A stretch of 48,723 bases of DNA from Dipetalonema caudispina. Taxonomy: Eukaryota > Nematoda > Chromadorea > Rhabditida > Onchocercidae. Positions 22,911 to 35,900 of this stretch are shown piece after piece; position 1 is the stretch's first letter, and every line of letters starts with the position of its first letter. The notes under the pieces are model-generated. The model saw nothing but the letters and a program-made list of their open reading frames with translations. It was not told the DNA's origin and searched no databases. Position numbers and translations under genes: made by a program. The stretch spans positions 1 through 48,723 of the forward strand of contig JABVXV010000413.1 of assembly GCA_013365325.1 (NCBI GenBank). Reading direction: 5' to 3'.

Positions 22911-24687
22911 TTTTAAGTTTTTTTGTAAATTTTCAAAGTATTCATTACCTACAAAATATTAAAAAGCACCGAAAATGTTACTTTTTAGTAGTTTTGATAC
23001 GGGAATGTTCAAAATATTGTTAAGCTTTTATTCGGAAGAATGAAATATTTCATCCAACTTGAACATTTTTATCAAATACCACTGTGGCGATTACAGATTA
23101 TCAGTGATATCGAAGATTATGAGTATTAATCTGATCAGTTAATGTTTCTTAATTATAGTACAACCAAATTTCAGACATTTCGAGAAGGAAACGCTCATAA
23201 TTAAAATAAAAATTGGGCAATTAAAGTTATCAGATCAGTGAGGAAATCTTTTAAGTATTCCAATCGGAAATAGAATCATAAATAAAACGCAATTTATAAT
23301 TTCTAGAATTAAGTTTCAATTTTAATGAATTTTCAAGTAATTTGAACCTAAATAATTACTTGCAGGTTGGAGATGAAGGAAAAGGATAGTTAACAGAAAG
23401 AAAGAATTTATTTTGAAACTAAAACTTTATCCTAAATAACGAATCAAAAATTTCTCTGAAACTAGCTAACTTTAACCATTAAGAGAAAGAAAGAAAGAGA
23501 GAGAAAGAATGAAAAAAGTAGCAGAATTGGAATTTATTGGTATAAGTCAAAATTAAACAGTATTTGATAGTTTTCAAATTTCCAGAAATTTAAATCAATA
23601 AGTATAGATTTTACTTAGAGCATAAAATTTTATGGTAAAGGATATAAAAAGGAAGTTATTGAATAAGAAACACTAAAAAACAATTCGCAAAGTTAACTGA
23701 ATATTGGAATATATATATATATATATATATATACATGTGGAGAGGAATTTCGTTACCTTGGTTACGTAACTATCAGATTGGTGGCATTCTTCTAAATTAT
23801 TTAACTAGCAATCGATTCGACTTAATTCATATTATAATATAATATATTATATTAAAGCAATCTTTTAAAAAGATTGAAACGATAAGAAAAGAAAAAAAAA
23901 ACCGTTCAGTTTCTTTTTTTCCTTTACGCATTAAGCCACCTAATAATTTTCTTTTTTTTTAAATAAAAAGCTTAAATTGGTCCAGCATTTGTTTTCTGAT
24001 AATTAGACGAAAATTTATTTTCGTAATAAAATTTGGACGAAATTCAATTACATTTTTTTTTTAAAAAAAAAAAACGGAAATCAATAATGAAACGAAAAAA
24101 TTAACAATAAATATTTGCAAAATCAACATTTCTCATCGTCTGTTATCAATGCCTGAAAATAAGATAAATGAAAAAAAAAAAAAGAAATTGACCCTAACTA
24201 ATGTAATTCCTTTTTTTCTAATTATATTAAATTTGCATAGGAAAAAATATGGTTTGTTTGTTCTTTTGTTATTTCTTATAAAATAAGAAAAGTTAATCTT
24301 TCACTAACACAAAAAAAAAAAACTTTCCAATTTTATGAAAAGAGAAAGAATTTATTTCCATTTTGAAATTTATTTTTAGCTAATCCATTCAGCGTATTTC
24401 TGAAGATTATATTAAATTAATTACTTAAAAATTTAAGGCAGCACTTCAAATTTATGCCATCTATTTTGTTTATTTAATGACTCATTATTCTTTCAACCAT
24501 TTTTTGAAAGCTTTACTCGAAGCGCAAAGCTCAAAACTCAAAGCTTAGTTGAAGTAATGTAAATACAGCAAGCAACTGACCTACAACTATCTCTTCTTTT
24601 CTGCAATTTTTGTTTCATTTTTTATTCCGAACACTTTGAATTTCGAACAGTAAACCGGAAAGAGTCAAGTTGAAAATTCGTTTTAAA
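22911..24687. other. Intergenic region with AT repeats
   Basis: About 1.8 kb upstream of DYNC2I1. No exon was found. It contains the (AT)n tract listed separately, a palindromic AT segment at about 23829-23855, and a perfect T10-A12 palindrome at 24053-24074. Confidence 0.5.
23709..23733. repeat. (AT)n microsatellite
   Basis: Uninterrupted AT dinucleotide repeat of about 12 units. Confidence 0.95.
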
Positions 24688-24697
24688 TTTATTCCAC

Positions 24698-25801
24698 TTA
24701 ATTCTGATCATTTGAATTACCCTTACTGATTAATTGATTGATCATGTAGAAATAATTTTTGCGTAAATTAATTTTTTCTTTTTTCCGTATGATATTTTCG
24801 TTAGATTCTTCGTTATTTTGCTTTTGCGAATTATATATATTGTGATTATTTGACAGATCACGTGCGGTAACTATATGATACACGCATACAACATCGAATT
24901 TCTGTAAAATAGTGAAATGAATAAAATTTTCTGATTAAAATAATGTCTTTTTATTTTTGCTAACTCCAAATTCCATTTATTTATTTCGTCATTTTATTTT
25001 CTTTTTACAATTATTCACCTTTCAATTATTAATTTGCTACCTGTATTTATCAGCATATCACTTGTTACATTAATGAGGAAGTATGCAATGTTCGCTTATT
25101 ATTCATCACTGTAGCAATCAGGAAAACTTACCCATTAGCATAGGTATAAAAAGCAATTCATTATATTTAAGGAATAGATATTCCTTGAATACTTTATAGT
25201 TAAATCAATGTCAATGACGTATTTTGCACTTTTATTAACCAGATAAACATGAATGTGATAAAAATATTGGAAGTTTTCATTCAAAAATACCTTTCATTTT
25301 TGAAATATAAATAAAAATTTGTTGAGTTTTTTTTTTCTTCAAAATAACATTTAATAGCATTTATGAGAAATCAAAGGTAAAAAAGAAGAAAAGACAAATT
25401 TCAACCAAAAAAACAAAAAAAAAAAAAAAAAAATCGTTAGGTTATGTTGACGAAGTATTTTGCACTTTTGTCGTCGTAGAAAGTCATCTGATCGATATGG
25501 AAAAAAAAAGGAAGCAAAAAAAAAAAGATCGATTTCATTGCATCATTTCAAACAAATATACATCGATGCCTTGACTTATTGCGCCCACCAACGTTGTCAC
25601 AATTATTTTATCATTTAACCATTTATTAGTAGTTGACAAGGAATAGTTTAACTTGTTTTCAAATTTTAATGAAATTTCATATGTAAAGGAATAATTAGAA
25701 ATGATTAAATCAATTAATCCTAATGAAATTTGAAAAATATTGCTGTTATCAAAATTAAATGTATTCAAATATAAAATTGAAATAAGCTGACAAAATGACA
25801 T
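24698..25801 (-). CDS. Candidate two-exon gene of unknown family, 138 aa
   Basis: Exon 1, 25801-25589, runs from ATG for 71 codons to a donor TTG|GTGGGC. Exon 2, 24901-24698, follows an acceptor ATTTTACAG and is open for 67 codons to TAA; an AATAAA lies 5 bases after the stop (24693-24688). Phase is 0 on both sides. At the junction the sequence reads DKIIVTTL then KFDVVCVYHIVTARDLS, which looks like continuous beta-strand structure. The C-terminus is highly charged (RKKEKINLRKN). The N-terminus could be a weak signal peptide. I recognise no family. Both exons are AT-rich, so part of this could be chance; exon 2 is the more convincing. Extra upstream exons are possible. Confidence 0.42.
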
Positions 25802-28694
25802 GGTAATGTTTAATATTTATATACGGTAATATTTATATTATTGTTTTTCCTTCCTTATTTTTTTTTTTTTCTAATTTCTGCCAAGTATTACTTAAATAAT
25901 TGAATGGCAACGAACTGATTGATGGAGCAAAAATTTAATGATTAATCGATCCATGAAAACTTTTTGATGTAATCATAAGAATAAATAGATAGATTAAATT
26001 GAAGGTAGTATTGGATCAATCATTTTTTCTTTCGAATATGTTGTCGAATATCGTTTGATGAACTGATAAATTTTATCTCATATATTCCAAACTTATCAAT
26101 CGCTCTTAGGTTAATTAGCAAGTGACAAATAGAAGTAAGTCAACGTTCAAAAACTCTCTAATTACAGTAGTGCTAACATTTCGTTTCCTTTTAATAACAC
26201 ATGAATAATATTTAGAATTCTGCAAATTATTACGGAATTCCACTAAATGAAAAATTATCTCACTCAAAGTCTTTCTAATTCCATTCTTTTTTGGCTTTTT
26301 TTCCTTAAATTTGCTAATTTTGAATTCAATCTCCTCTTTTTTTGTTCAGTGATAATTTAGAACTTTTGAAAACTTAGTTCGATATGTAATTTAAAAGTCT
26401 TCAAAGAGAAACATTTTGGATATACTTTGACAAAAAAAAATTGCTTTTCTTTAACATTTCGCGAGAAATGTGAAAAAAAAGAAATGGAACCATTAAGAGA
26501 AAAAACTTTACCTAAGTTAAAATGGCTCGAAAAAAGAAGTGAGAAAAAGGAAAATATGGAAGGAATATCAGGAATTCAATGAACAATTACTTGCTAAATC
26601 ATTGGAATATCATTTATTTATCAATATCGCTCTTATGTGATGGTATTACTCAAAAAATAAAAAATAAATAAATGAATAAAAGTGAAATAAACAAATAAAT
26701 AAGTGAAAAATAGACCCAGGAATGATTTTTATTTTTTAATTTCTTTTTTTATAATGCTTGCAGTTTAAATTCTACTCTAAAAATAAGCCTTAGCCTAAAT
26801 TATTAGCTAAAGGGATGCATTGAATATGTTTGCAATAAACATCCAAGATAAGAATATTAATATATTAAAATGATATGATTAGTTTCTTAATGCACATAAT
26901 ATTATTAATTTCTTGAAAAAATACGACGATAATAATAATATGTGTTAAATATACATAAATGTTATGATTAATTTATTAAATAAATGATAATTAATTATAA
27001 GATTAAACCTAGAAAATAAGCCAAGAATGATTTGTCAGGGTGCTTGTATTACAGCTTTTTTCTTTTATTTTGTATATGAAATATGAAATATCTGTTAGAA
27101 ATAAGCCCAAATGTTATTCCTTTCTTTCAGAGAGAGAAAAAATTATTATAAATGTAAAATTTGATATAGGAGAATTAAGTATAAGAATATTTATACGGGA
27201 AGAGATAGCAATGATAAGAAATGAAAGAGAAATGTACGAAAAATTTAGGCGAAATCGTCAAGAGAAATGTAAAATTAAAAATTTTTTTTCCTAAAATGGA
27301 ATATTTTCTTTTCTAAAGTGGAACAGAAAAATAAATCTAAGATACGACGTTTCGTTAAATCTTTTCTGACAACCATTAGAAATTAATTCAAATATCATTT
27401 ACAATCAAAATTTGACACCTTATCACCAAATTGTATGCATCGAATTTCATTTGCCTTTTCTTTTTTTTTTTTTTTTTTTTCACAAGAGAAATAGCAGTAG
27501 AATGGATCGGAAATCTAAAATTTTTTTCCCCCAAATGATGCCAGTTTCTATTATCGAATTGCAATACTGCAATACTGATACTTCTCATTATTTCAGTTGA
27601 AATAGCATCTTTTTATGTTTTTCTGGAAATTGAGAAATTTTAACTTTAAAAATTACGTTGCTAACCACTATGCAATTGCATCATCAATAATTTAAACAAC
27701 CATTTGGTCTGAAACTTAATTTATAACTAAATTTTAATGAAAATCTCGACCATCATAAACGATTGCTATAGGTTGGTAAAGTTTACTTATTAATTAGATT
27801 TAACACTCATTTACGATTCATTTTATTCCCTAATATTAATACTCACTTACAGATTTACTCGTTTACATAATCATTTGAATTTTTTATTTTTCCTTTTTTT
27901 CTTATTTTCCTCTGTCAATTTTCAATTTTTCCTCGTAAAAATTTTTCTGCCATGTTTAATTTATCGTTTTCCATTTTTGCTTCGGTAATATTTAGATTGT
28001 TCGAAGCAGTTTTCCTCTGATTGATTGAGCTTATAAACATTTCGAAAATTTTCACTTAAAATTTTTCCTTTCGGTTTAAATAAATGTTAAACCTGGCCTA
28101 ATGTTACTGTATTCTTTCACAATAGAATATTCAACTTCTTCTAAAAAAATTCATACCCTACGCTATTTATATCATATTATCATTGTTCAAATTAATTAAT
28201 TAGTATTGTTAGTTACAACTCTCAACTTACAAGCTCAAATTGATTAATTAATGAAATTGAATATTAGATATTTGATTTAACTTTACTTCATCTATGTTCT
28301 ACAAAAATTTATCACTTTAACAATGGTTAGCATTTTTGTCAAAGCAATCACATCGTTTACTTTAAAATCCCATTATATTTATCAATTTAAAAAATAAAAA
28401 AAAAAAGTAAAGGAAAGAGATAAAACGAAAAAAAAAGTATGTAATAATTTTTAAATCAGAATGCTAAAAGCAATTGGAAAATTTAATATTCTACTCGAAA
28501 ATTTCTTAAATTTTATTAAAATTTATTACTGTTATTGTTGTTTTAATTTATTCCTATCAAAGCGAAATTATCAGTTGTTCAAAATTTCAGTCGTATGTTA
28601 TTTGAAATTCAAAAACACTGCCACTGTTTCCATCATCAATTTCAACCTGTCATTATCCTATATGTCAATATAATCTTATGAACATTATTATATG

Positions 28695-28743
28695 GGTGTG
28701 TGTGTGGTGTGTCTGTGTGTACATTTATATGTATATATATATT
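28695..28743. repeat. GT-rich and AT-rich microsatellite
   Basis: Imperfect (GT)n followed directly by an imperfect (AT)n tract. Confidence 0.9.
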
Positions 28744-28883
28744 TAGAAATTATTTGATTAAAAAAAAATCAAACTTTTCCACAATCATACACTTTCCAAA
28801 ATTAACAAAAATCTTTTCTATCTTTTCTACTACTAATTCATTTTCGTCTTCCTCTTTTCTTCCATCTGTTTTTCTTCAATTAC

Positions 28884-28920
28884 CTTTTTTTTCTCTCTTT
28901 CTCTTTCTCTCTCTCTCTCC
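28884..28920 (+). repeat. Pyrimidine (CT)n tract
   Basis: Run of T, then CTCTTT and (CT)n units, all pyrimidine. Confidence 0.9.
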
Positions 28921-29184
28921 AAAATTTTTTTCTGTCATTCATAATATGTATTTGATTTCATTTATTATTTTCATTTTTTTTTTTTTAATTAAATATTTTT
29001 CTGGGCAAAAAAAAAAGGAACGAAATTTAATTATTTTATTACATCTTTTTTTTTTACTCAAATTTTATTTGTTAAAATCTTACATACATAATTTATCATT
29101 GTTTTATTTTCATTGACATGTAACTTCACCTTTATCGATTTTGCTAACATTGCAGTAAAATTTTAACGCTTGATAGTTAGTGAA

Positions 29185-29270
29185 TGTGTATGTGTGTTGA
29201 TGTATGTGCGTGTATGTGTGTATGTGTTGTGTGTATATGTATGTGTGTATGTATGCATGTGTGTGTGTGT
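29185..29270. repeat. (TG)n / TATG-rich microsatellite
   Basis: About 85 bases of imperfect TG and TATG repeats, which create spurious open frames rich in His and Thr on the other strand. Confidence 0.9.
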
Positions 29271-29876
29271 TCATCTTTATAAATTTGCTTAATATTAAAA
29301 TGCTACTACCAGATGTCTCATAAGATGATTTTGTTTGCAAGGAAATGATTTCATTTATATATTTGTGTTTTCACAATGTATTATTTATTTATTTATTTGA
29401 CATACTGTTGAATTTGCTAATAAAATTAGTTTTTAAATTTAGGAAAAATGATTTTTATTAGGAAAAAATGTTTTAAACATAGAAGAATTCTAAAATTAAG
29501 CTAATTTTAATTGACGTTAAATATCAATTATATCCAACATTTGAAGTAATTCATTAATTCGGAAATTATTTCCATTTTATGAATATTGTAAATATTATGA
29601 TTATGAATATTATAAATAATATTATGAATATTATTTTATGAATATTACTTCATTTTAAGTAATTTGCAAAATTTTTAACTGGTAAATGAGCTCTTAAATA
29701 GATGAGCTCTTAAAATAAGCTACTAGGGAATAAAATTGAAAAAAAAAAAAGATGTTGGAAATCAAACTAAATTTTAATTTTTGAATTTAACGATTGATGA
29801 TTAAATTTGTGATTGTTAACCATTCAAATTTTGCTCAGTTTTTTTTTTTTCCTCATAATAAAAATTAAATTTCAAA

Positions 29877-29883
29877 TTTTTAG
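29877..29883 (+). promoter_or_regulatory. Probable spliced-leader acceptor of the four-helix membrane gene
   Basis: A TTTTTAG acceptor 62 bases upstream of the ATG at 29946, with no upstream exon seen. Confidence 0.4.
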
Positions 29884-29945
29884 GCGTAAACAGAACGCAT
29901 TTCTACCATTACACAAAATGTTAAATCTCCAATGAAAAATTGTAT

Positions 29946-32916
29946 ATGGGCGAAAAAACTGCCAAATTATACGAAAGCGAAAATATGCTAGACATTAATC
30001 GACAAACGAATCCTAGTATTATTCGATGTTCTCCGATACCAACAGCACCTGTAATTGAAGTAACTTCGATACTATTCAAATTAATCAGCTCAAATTTTAA
30101 CTATATCAATTAATATTTAATATAATTTAAAGAACTTTTGATGCTCAGAAAGTTTACAAAGGTTTGAAAAAAGACTTAATAAGGCTTATTCTATTTAATT
30201 TAATTGTTTCGCATAATTAATGAATAATAGAGTTTAATTATTGATTAAATAATTAATGATTAATGTAAAGCAATGAAAAATTTCGACTGTAATGGCGAAA
30301 ATTTTATTACTATATGTGAACAAATAATTTATAATTGTCATTTGGTTTACCTTTTTTTTTTGGTTGGTTTTCTGTATTCGAATTTTGTACGTACGTGTAT
30401 TTATTTATACGTATGCACGTACAACTTTGCACACCATATTTATATTTTATATGTTATCTTATAAACTTCATGCGTTTATGCATTACATTTTAAATATTTA
30501 AAAATTGCAAAAATCCTATAAAAGTAATAGAAATTATGTCCTATTATACAAATATTGTCACTAACATCATAACATTTTTTCCTTCCTTTTTTTTTCTTTG
30601 CTTACTTCTAATTAAATTTTATTAGAACTGTGATGATTCGCCTTATTCCGTGCATATAGTACGTAATCCACCGCCGTACAGTCCTCCACTTCCACCACAT
30701 TCAGAATATGCGGAACCGTTTTTGACAAGAATTTCCAGAAAAGAAAGCGAAAAATCACGACAATTACGACGATGTGATATAAATATTGTGTTGAAAATAG
30801 CATTATTTGAAGGATTGATTGCGGGTATAAGTCATTTAAAAATAATTCTCTGCTAATAGTTTATTTAATTTTACTTAAATGTATTTAAAGAGTAAAAAAA
30901 TCTTAAACAAATTTTCTGGAAAAAGTGTAGTTAGCTTCCTTATTTGATTACAAACATTAAAAATTATTTTAAATATTATGCAAGTTGTACGAAGTGTATA
31001 CTTTTTTTTGTTATATTCAAATTATAATTTTTTCGGTGAAATTCAATTTGCACATTTTATTGTAATATCGAAGTGAAAGCGATTAGATTAATCAGAATCA
31101 GTCAATTTTCGATATGTTTGAAGTTTTGAGATTTTGGCTGAATATAAATTATAATTGACCCCTCAAATAGTTAAGTAGTGGATGAATTAAATTGAATTCT
31201 TTGAAGGTTAACGCGATGAATTCAATTTTGATGGTTTCATATAATGTCTTGTCTTGTTGACACTTTTATCTTACCATCCATCAAGAAATATCATATGCCG
31301 AAAAATTCTGGAATGCGATAAAATTGTTTAAACAGATAGAAAAAAAAGAAATTTTATAACTTTGATATAAATTTATATATGCTTCAAGTGCTTAACAAAT
31401 AAAATTTCAATAATATGATTAACTTCTTTGTTGATTAGATTCTAAAAAATAAAAGTTATTTCAGCTTTTATGTTAGCTGGTGGTATTTGGTGCTTATACG
31501 ATTCATCCGAGTATTGTCCATATTACTCCGCCATTTGGACATCGATCGCATTTATCGTGAATGCTTTGGTTGGTATCGCGGCTGCGAAATGTTGTACCGT
31601 AAATCTATTTGTTGCTTATTTGGTGCTTTCATTAATATCCCTAATGCTATGTGCTACCAGTGCTGCTATATCCGCTAGGTAAGAGTTAATTAACAAACCT
31701 ATACCAAAATCAATAACACGTAATATTACTATTCTTCTGAAAATTACTTCAAATATTCTTCGTATAGATTGATTAATATGAAAATTTTTTATGTATATAT
31801 TTATAAAAGAGTATTCAATTGAAAGTTGAAATCACCAATTATTCGAAATAATTGTAGCATATAAAATATGGACTTACACAAATACCTTTAAAAACTTTTT
31901 ATACAAGAGTTTTGTCAATTATTTATATCGCCAAAAGTTACTATAGGAATTGGTTTTTGATCGGTACATATCGACATCCTAAAATTGATCGTAATCAAGC
32001 ATTTTGCTTGATCGGTGAATATGATGCCTCTCGAACGCGGTATATTTTGACACAGATGAATCATTACGATTTTAAACAGTGTTTATTTCAACTTAAAATA
32101 GGTATTAGCATTAATGGTATGCAATTTATCATTGCTATTATTGAAGGTTTGTTTTGTCTTCTCATTATTTTAATTCATTTTTAAAATTATTACTTATTAT
32201 ATATTCTGAAATGTTAAGGAATTTAAGTTTTAAATACATAAGGATCATTTGTTTTTTTAAATTTAGTTTTGTTAATGGTTTAAATTCATGCCTGATTAAT
32301 AAATTATTAGAATCACTTTCAAAACTGTGAGTAAATTCATATCTACTAGTTAGATTGTGTAAGCATTTATTTCTTATAAAAGAAGAATGTAACTCTCGGA
32401 TAAATGTTTAAATGTTGCATTCCACTTCCTTAATGGTCTCGAATTTTCATACATTTCGTCTAATTATTATCTATACTTTGGAATTAATTTTTATCAATAA
32501 TAAACAAGATTATATAAATATTCCAGAATTTGTCTTACAAATAAGATAAATTTTATATCACAAATTTCATGCTCATTTCATTTAATTAAATCATTAAACA
32601 ATCTAATTAGTGACAATAATTTTTGATGGCTACTATTATTTGACATTTTCATAAAATGCCATAAATGATTGTTCTCTGAATGTAATAGTAATAGTGTTCA
32701 AATTACCATTAGATGAGGTAAGTAAGATATTTCAAGTTAACAGAATATTCATTTCCAATTGTGTTATATATAGAATATATATTTCCAGTATCATTAATAT
32801 CTTATCACCTAAATTATTATGGTATATTTATATTTTTTTCAATTTCAGCTATTCTTAATTTCGTTTCGTCAATTCTATGCTGTAAGCAAATATGTACGAA
32901 GTGTTTTGGCACTTAA
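29946..32916 (+). CDS. Four-helix membrane protein, TMEM255-like architecture, 5 exons, 264 aa
   Basis: Exons 29946-30059, 30626-30824, 31465-31678, 31947-32146, 32849-32916; all phases agree. A cytosolic N-terminal tail of ~88 residues includes RNPPPYSPPLPPH, which holds a PPPY motif, a typical WW-domain ligand of Nedd4-type ubiquitin ligases. Four hydrophobic helices follow: ~89-112 (VLKIALFEGLIAAFMLAGG), ~127-146 (AIWTSIAFIVNALVGIAAA), ~152-172 (LFVAYLVLSLISLMLCA) and ~231-251 (GMQFIIAIIEAILNFVSS). A larger loop of about 55 residues with one cysteine lies between helices 3 and 4, and the short C-terminus is cysteine-rich (CCKQICTKC), possibly palmitoylated. The layout resembles TMEM255/MS4A-like tetraspan proteins, but the family is an inference from topology, not a clear sequence match. 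Exon structure is firm. Confidence 0.82.
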
Positions 32917-35900
32917 TCGATTCATTACAATTAATTAATTTATGGTGATTTATTCAACGAATTTTAACGTTTATTATTCATTTATTACGAATGAAAAATG
33001 TGTTGGCTATCCATGCTATTTTCAACGATGATCATTTTTTTTGATAATTTAATAATTCTTTTTATTAATGCAATCTGTAAGGCTTTCTTTATGACGTTCG
33101 ACATTACTTTCTTTTTTTTTGAAAATTATGTGAAATTATAAAGAATCACGAAATTTATATCAACAAAATTAATCCATTAATCGGTAAATATTTTAAGAAA
33201 TACGTTATTATTGATAATTTTATAATCATTTATAGCTGTATTATTATGTGCTATTTATGATTTAAATGTTATTTGTTACAATTTTATGATCAAATATGAT
33301 TGTACTGATACCGTATAATCTAACCATGCATCAAATGTTACAGTAATATTCTGCTTTTTTAAATGCAACTTTTCATGTTTTAATTGGATTTTCTTTTGAA
33401 ATTTGCTACTACAACATATATAGAAAGTATATGTCTCTTTTATATATTCATAAAATATGCCATCTAAAACTGCAATAATCAATTATTGAAAGCTTATTAG
33501 AATTGTTAACATTAATATTTAAAGCATTACAAATAGCCAAAACAAAAAAAAAACAAAAAAAAAAAAAAAAAAAAAAACAATGATCAGTTCTGCTATTTCA
33601 ATTATTTAGCAAAATAAAATGAATGATTAAGGCGTTAAAAATTGCTGTAAAATAAATTTTCTTCTTCGCTTTGATGTTTGTTACTCATTTCACATTTGCT
33701 AAGAAATTAGGAAATAACAATGAAGTAGCCTTTTCTTGTGAAAAAAAAAAAAAATGATATTTGAAAAATTTTTATAATATTATTATAAAAAATGATATTT
33801 TCATAATAGATTTAAATCAGAATTAAATCTAATAAATCCCAAAATTGATACTTTTTAGTAAGCAATAACTACGATAATAAAGACGATTAAATTTCCAGAA
33901 GCTTCATATGAACTCATAACAGAAATAAAGGTTAACGGATCCACAAATTTACATGTTATATTGTGGGGGGGGAGCGCAAAACGCTTTGGTAAAATGCATC
34001 CGAAATTGCTATTCGATAGACATTTGAAAGAGTCTCATATCCAACGTAATAACAATTTACCTTGCAGGCATTATGTTATAATTGCTCAATGATCTGAACT
34101 AAGTGATATAATGTGACAAATTATTTTAAACTTTTATAGTGTCTGTTAAATTAAATTATGAAAAGAATTGTGCTATCTTTTTAAAGTTTTCTTTGTCATA
34201 CAATTTATCGATAGCAAACCGAAAATTTATTACATTCTAACTGTTAAGACTTGTCAACAGTTATTGAAGAATTTATTTCGTTGAAGAAATTTGATAGAGT
34301 TAATTGAAATTTTAATCTGTAATAAATTCGGTTAAATTGCAAAAAGCAAAATTAACTCTTTTAAATCGACAATTTTCCATGAAAATGAAATCAAATGAAG
34401 AATTGAATCTATAAAATTTGTTGCTAGAAAATCAAAGAATATATAAAGTTTATAAGTTTATCTTAATAATAATAATAATTAAACAAACAACGACAACTGG
34501 TTAAAAACACAATTTAGTCATCGATGATCGATGTGAAGGAAAAAATGAATGGTAAAACTGTTCAAGCGCTAAGTACAACATTGCTATCGTGAATTAGATT
34601 TTCAATTTGGAAATTTCCTATGCATATTACATGGAAGAAATAAATGTAGAATAAATAAGCAGATGAAAAAAATAATTGGGCAAAAACTAAATGAGTGAAT
34701 AAACCTTCCAATAATTTAATTTACCAAACAATTTCTAGGATTAGTGAGTAGTATATTGATGCAGTCAATTTCATGTACTGAATTAAAAAATCACATATGG
34801 TACACTATATGTAAATGACATGTATGTTCAAGAATATAATTTTGAATTTACAAGAAATGGTTAAGATTAACATAGTAATAATATTGACAATCCACTGCTT
34901 TGTTGTACAAAAAAGATTAAGAATTAAAAAAGAAATAAAAAAGACATCCTTGATCGAATGATTATGTAAAAAATTCATTAATTAATAAATTATTCAAGTG
35001 TTTCTCATATTTGGAAGAATCTACTACGACAACCAGAAATTTTACCGTTTATGGAAGAGGTATTATTGATTGAGCAATGGAATGTAGTTAATATTTGTTA
35101 ACATGATAGAAATCATGATACATAAATATCAGTCTCTATAGCAGTTGCGCGTATAACTTCAAATGAACAATATTTACAAGAATTTCCTCCCGTAAAATAT
35201 TAATTAATTAAAAAAAAGCTACTCTAGCTATTGTTGATACTTTATCTAGAGCTCCGAGAAATATATGATCATAAAATACTTCAAGAACTGCTTCTTCCTT
35301 GTGTTCAGGTCATTTGGCAGAAAAATTCTGGATATCCTCCGCCTCCACTTCATGCACAGCAAGTTGTAAGTTCCGGATGTTAGAAAATATTACTTCTTAA
35401 GGGAAATTCAAATTTGAACTCTAAGAATAACTTTTCTTTTCCCCAATCACTTACATTGGAATAAACTGTAGCCGATCAGAAATGCTTTCCAGACTCCCTA
35501 CGACAAATTCTTCTATTGCTCTTGATGTGTCGTTACAAAGGTTGAAAATTATTTTAAAAAGACATTATTAGACGAATCTCCAATTCCATATATATATTGA
35601 ATATAATCAAATGTTTACATTCATTTATTGAAATTTGACTCAAAGTTCTTTGTAAATAGCAAACGGTAACCAAAGTAATACATGATCAGCCGTTCAGTAT
35701 TTAAACAAGATTGTAACCATTTGAAATAGTGTGAAGATATATCCGAAAATGATTGAAACTACTAAATAAATAAAGATACATCATCAAATATTATCATAGC
35801 ATAAAAGTGTACTAAATTTTATTTAATAGAAAAATGATTAAAGATAGAAGGACAACAGAAAAAGGGTAAATGGAATAGAAAAAGGAAGGGAATGAAAATT

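Larger units (their letters stand above)
25822..29881. other. Long gene-poor region with simple repeats
   Basis: About 4 kb of AT-rich DNA upstream of the four-helix membrane protein gene. It contains GT-, CT- and A/T-rich simple sequence, listed separately. Several open frames of 60-138 codons are made of low-complexity codons (Phe, Leu, Ser, Thr-His) and have no splice support. No gene was recognised. Confidence 0.5.

Noticed and set aside
24053..24074. Perfect T10-A12 palindrome resembling a terminator hairpin
   Set aside because: Homopolymer palindromes are common in this AT-rich DNA and no gene ends here; bacterial-type terminators do not apply.
28700..29116. 138-codon plus-strand open frame, mostly Phe, Leu and Ser
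   Set aside because: Produced by pyrimidine-rich simple repeats and T runs; no conserved features.
29110..29340. 76-codon minus-strand open frame with repeated Thr-His
   Set aside because: Direct translation of the TG microsatellite.
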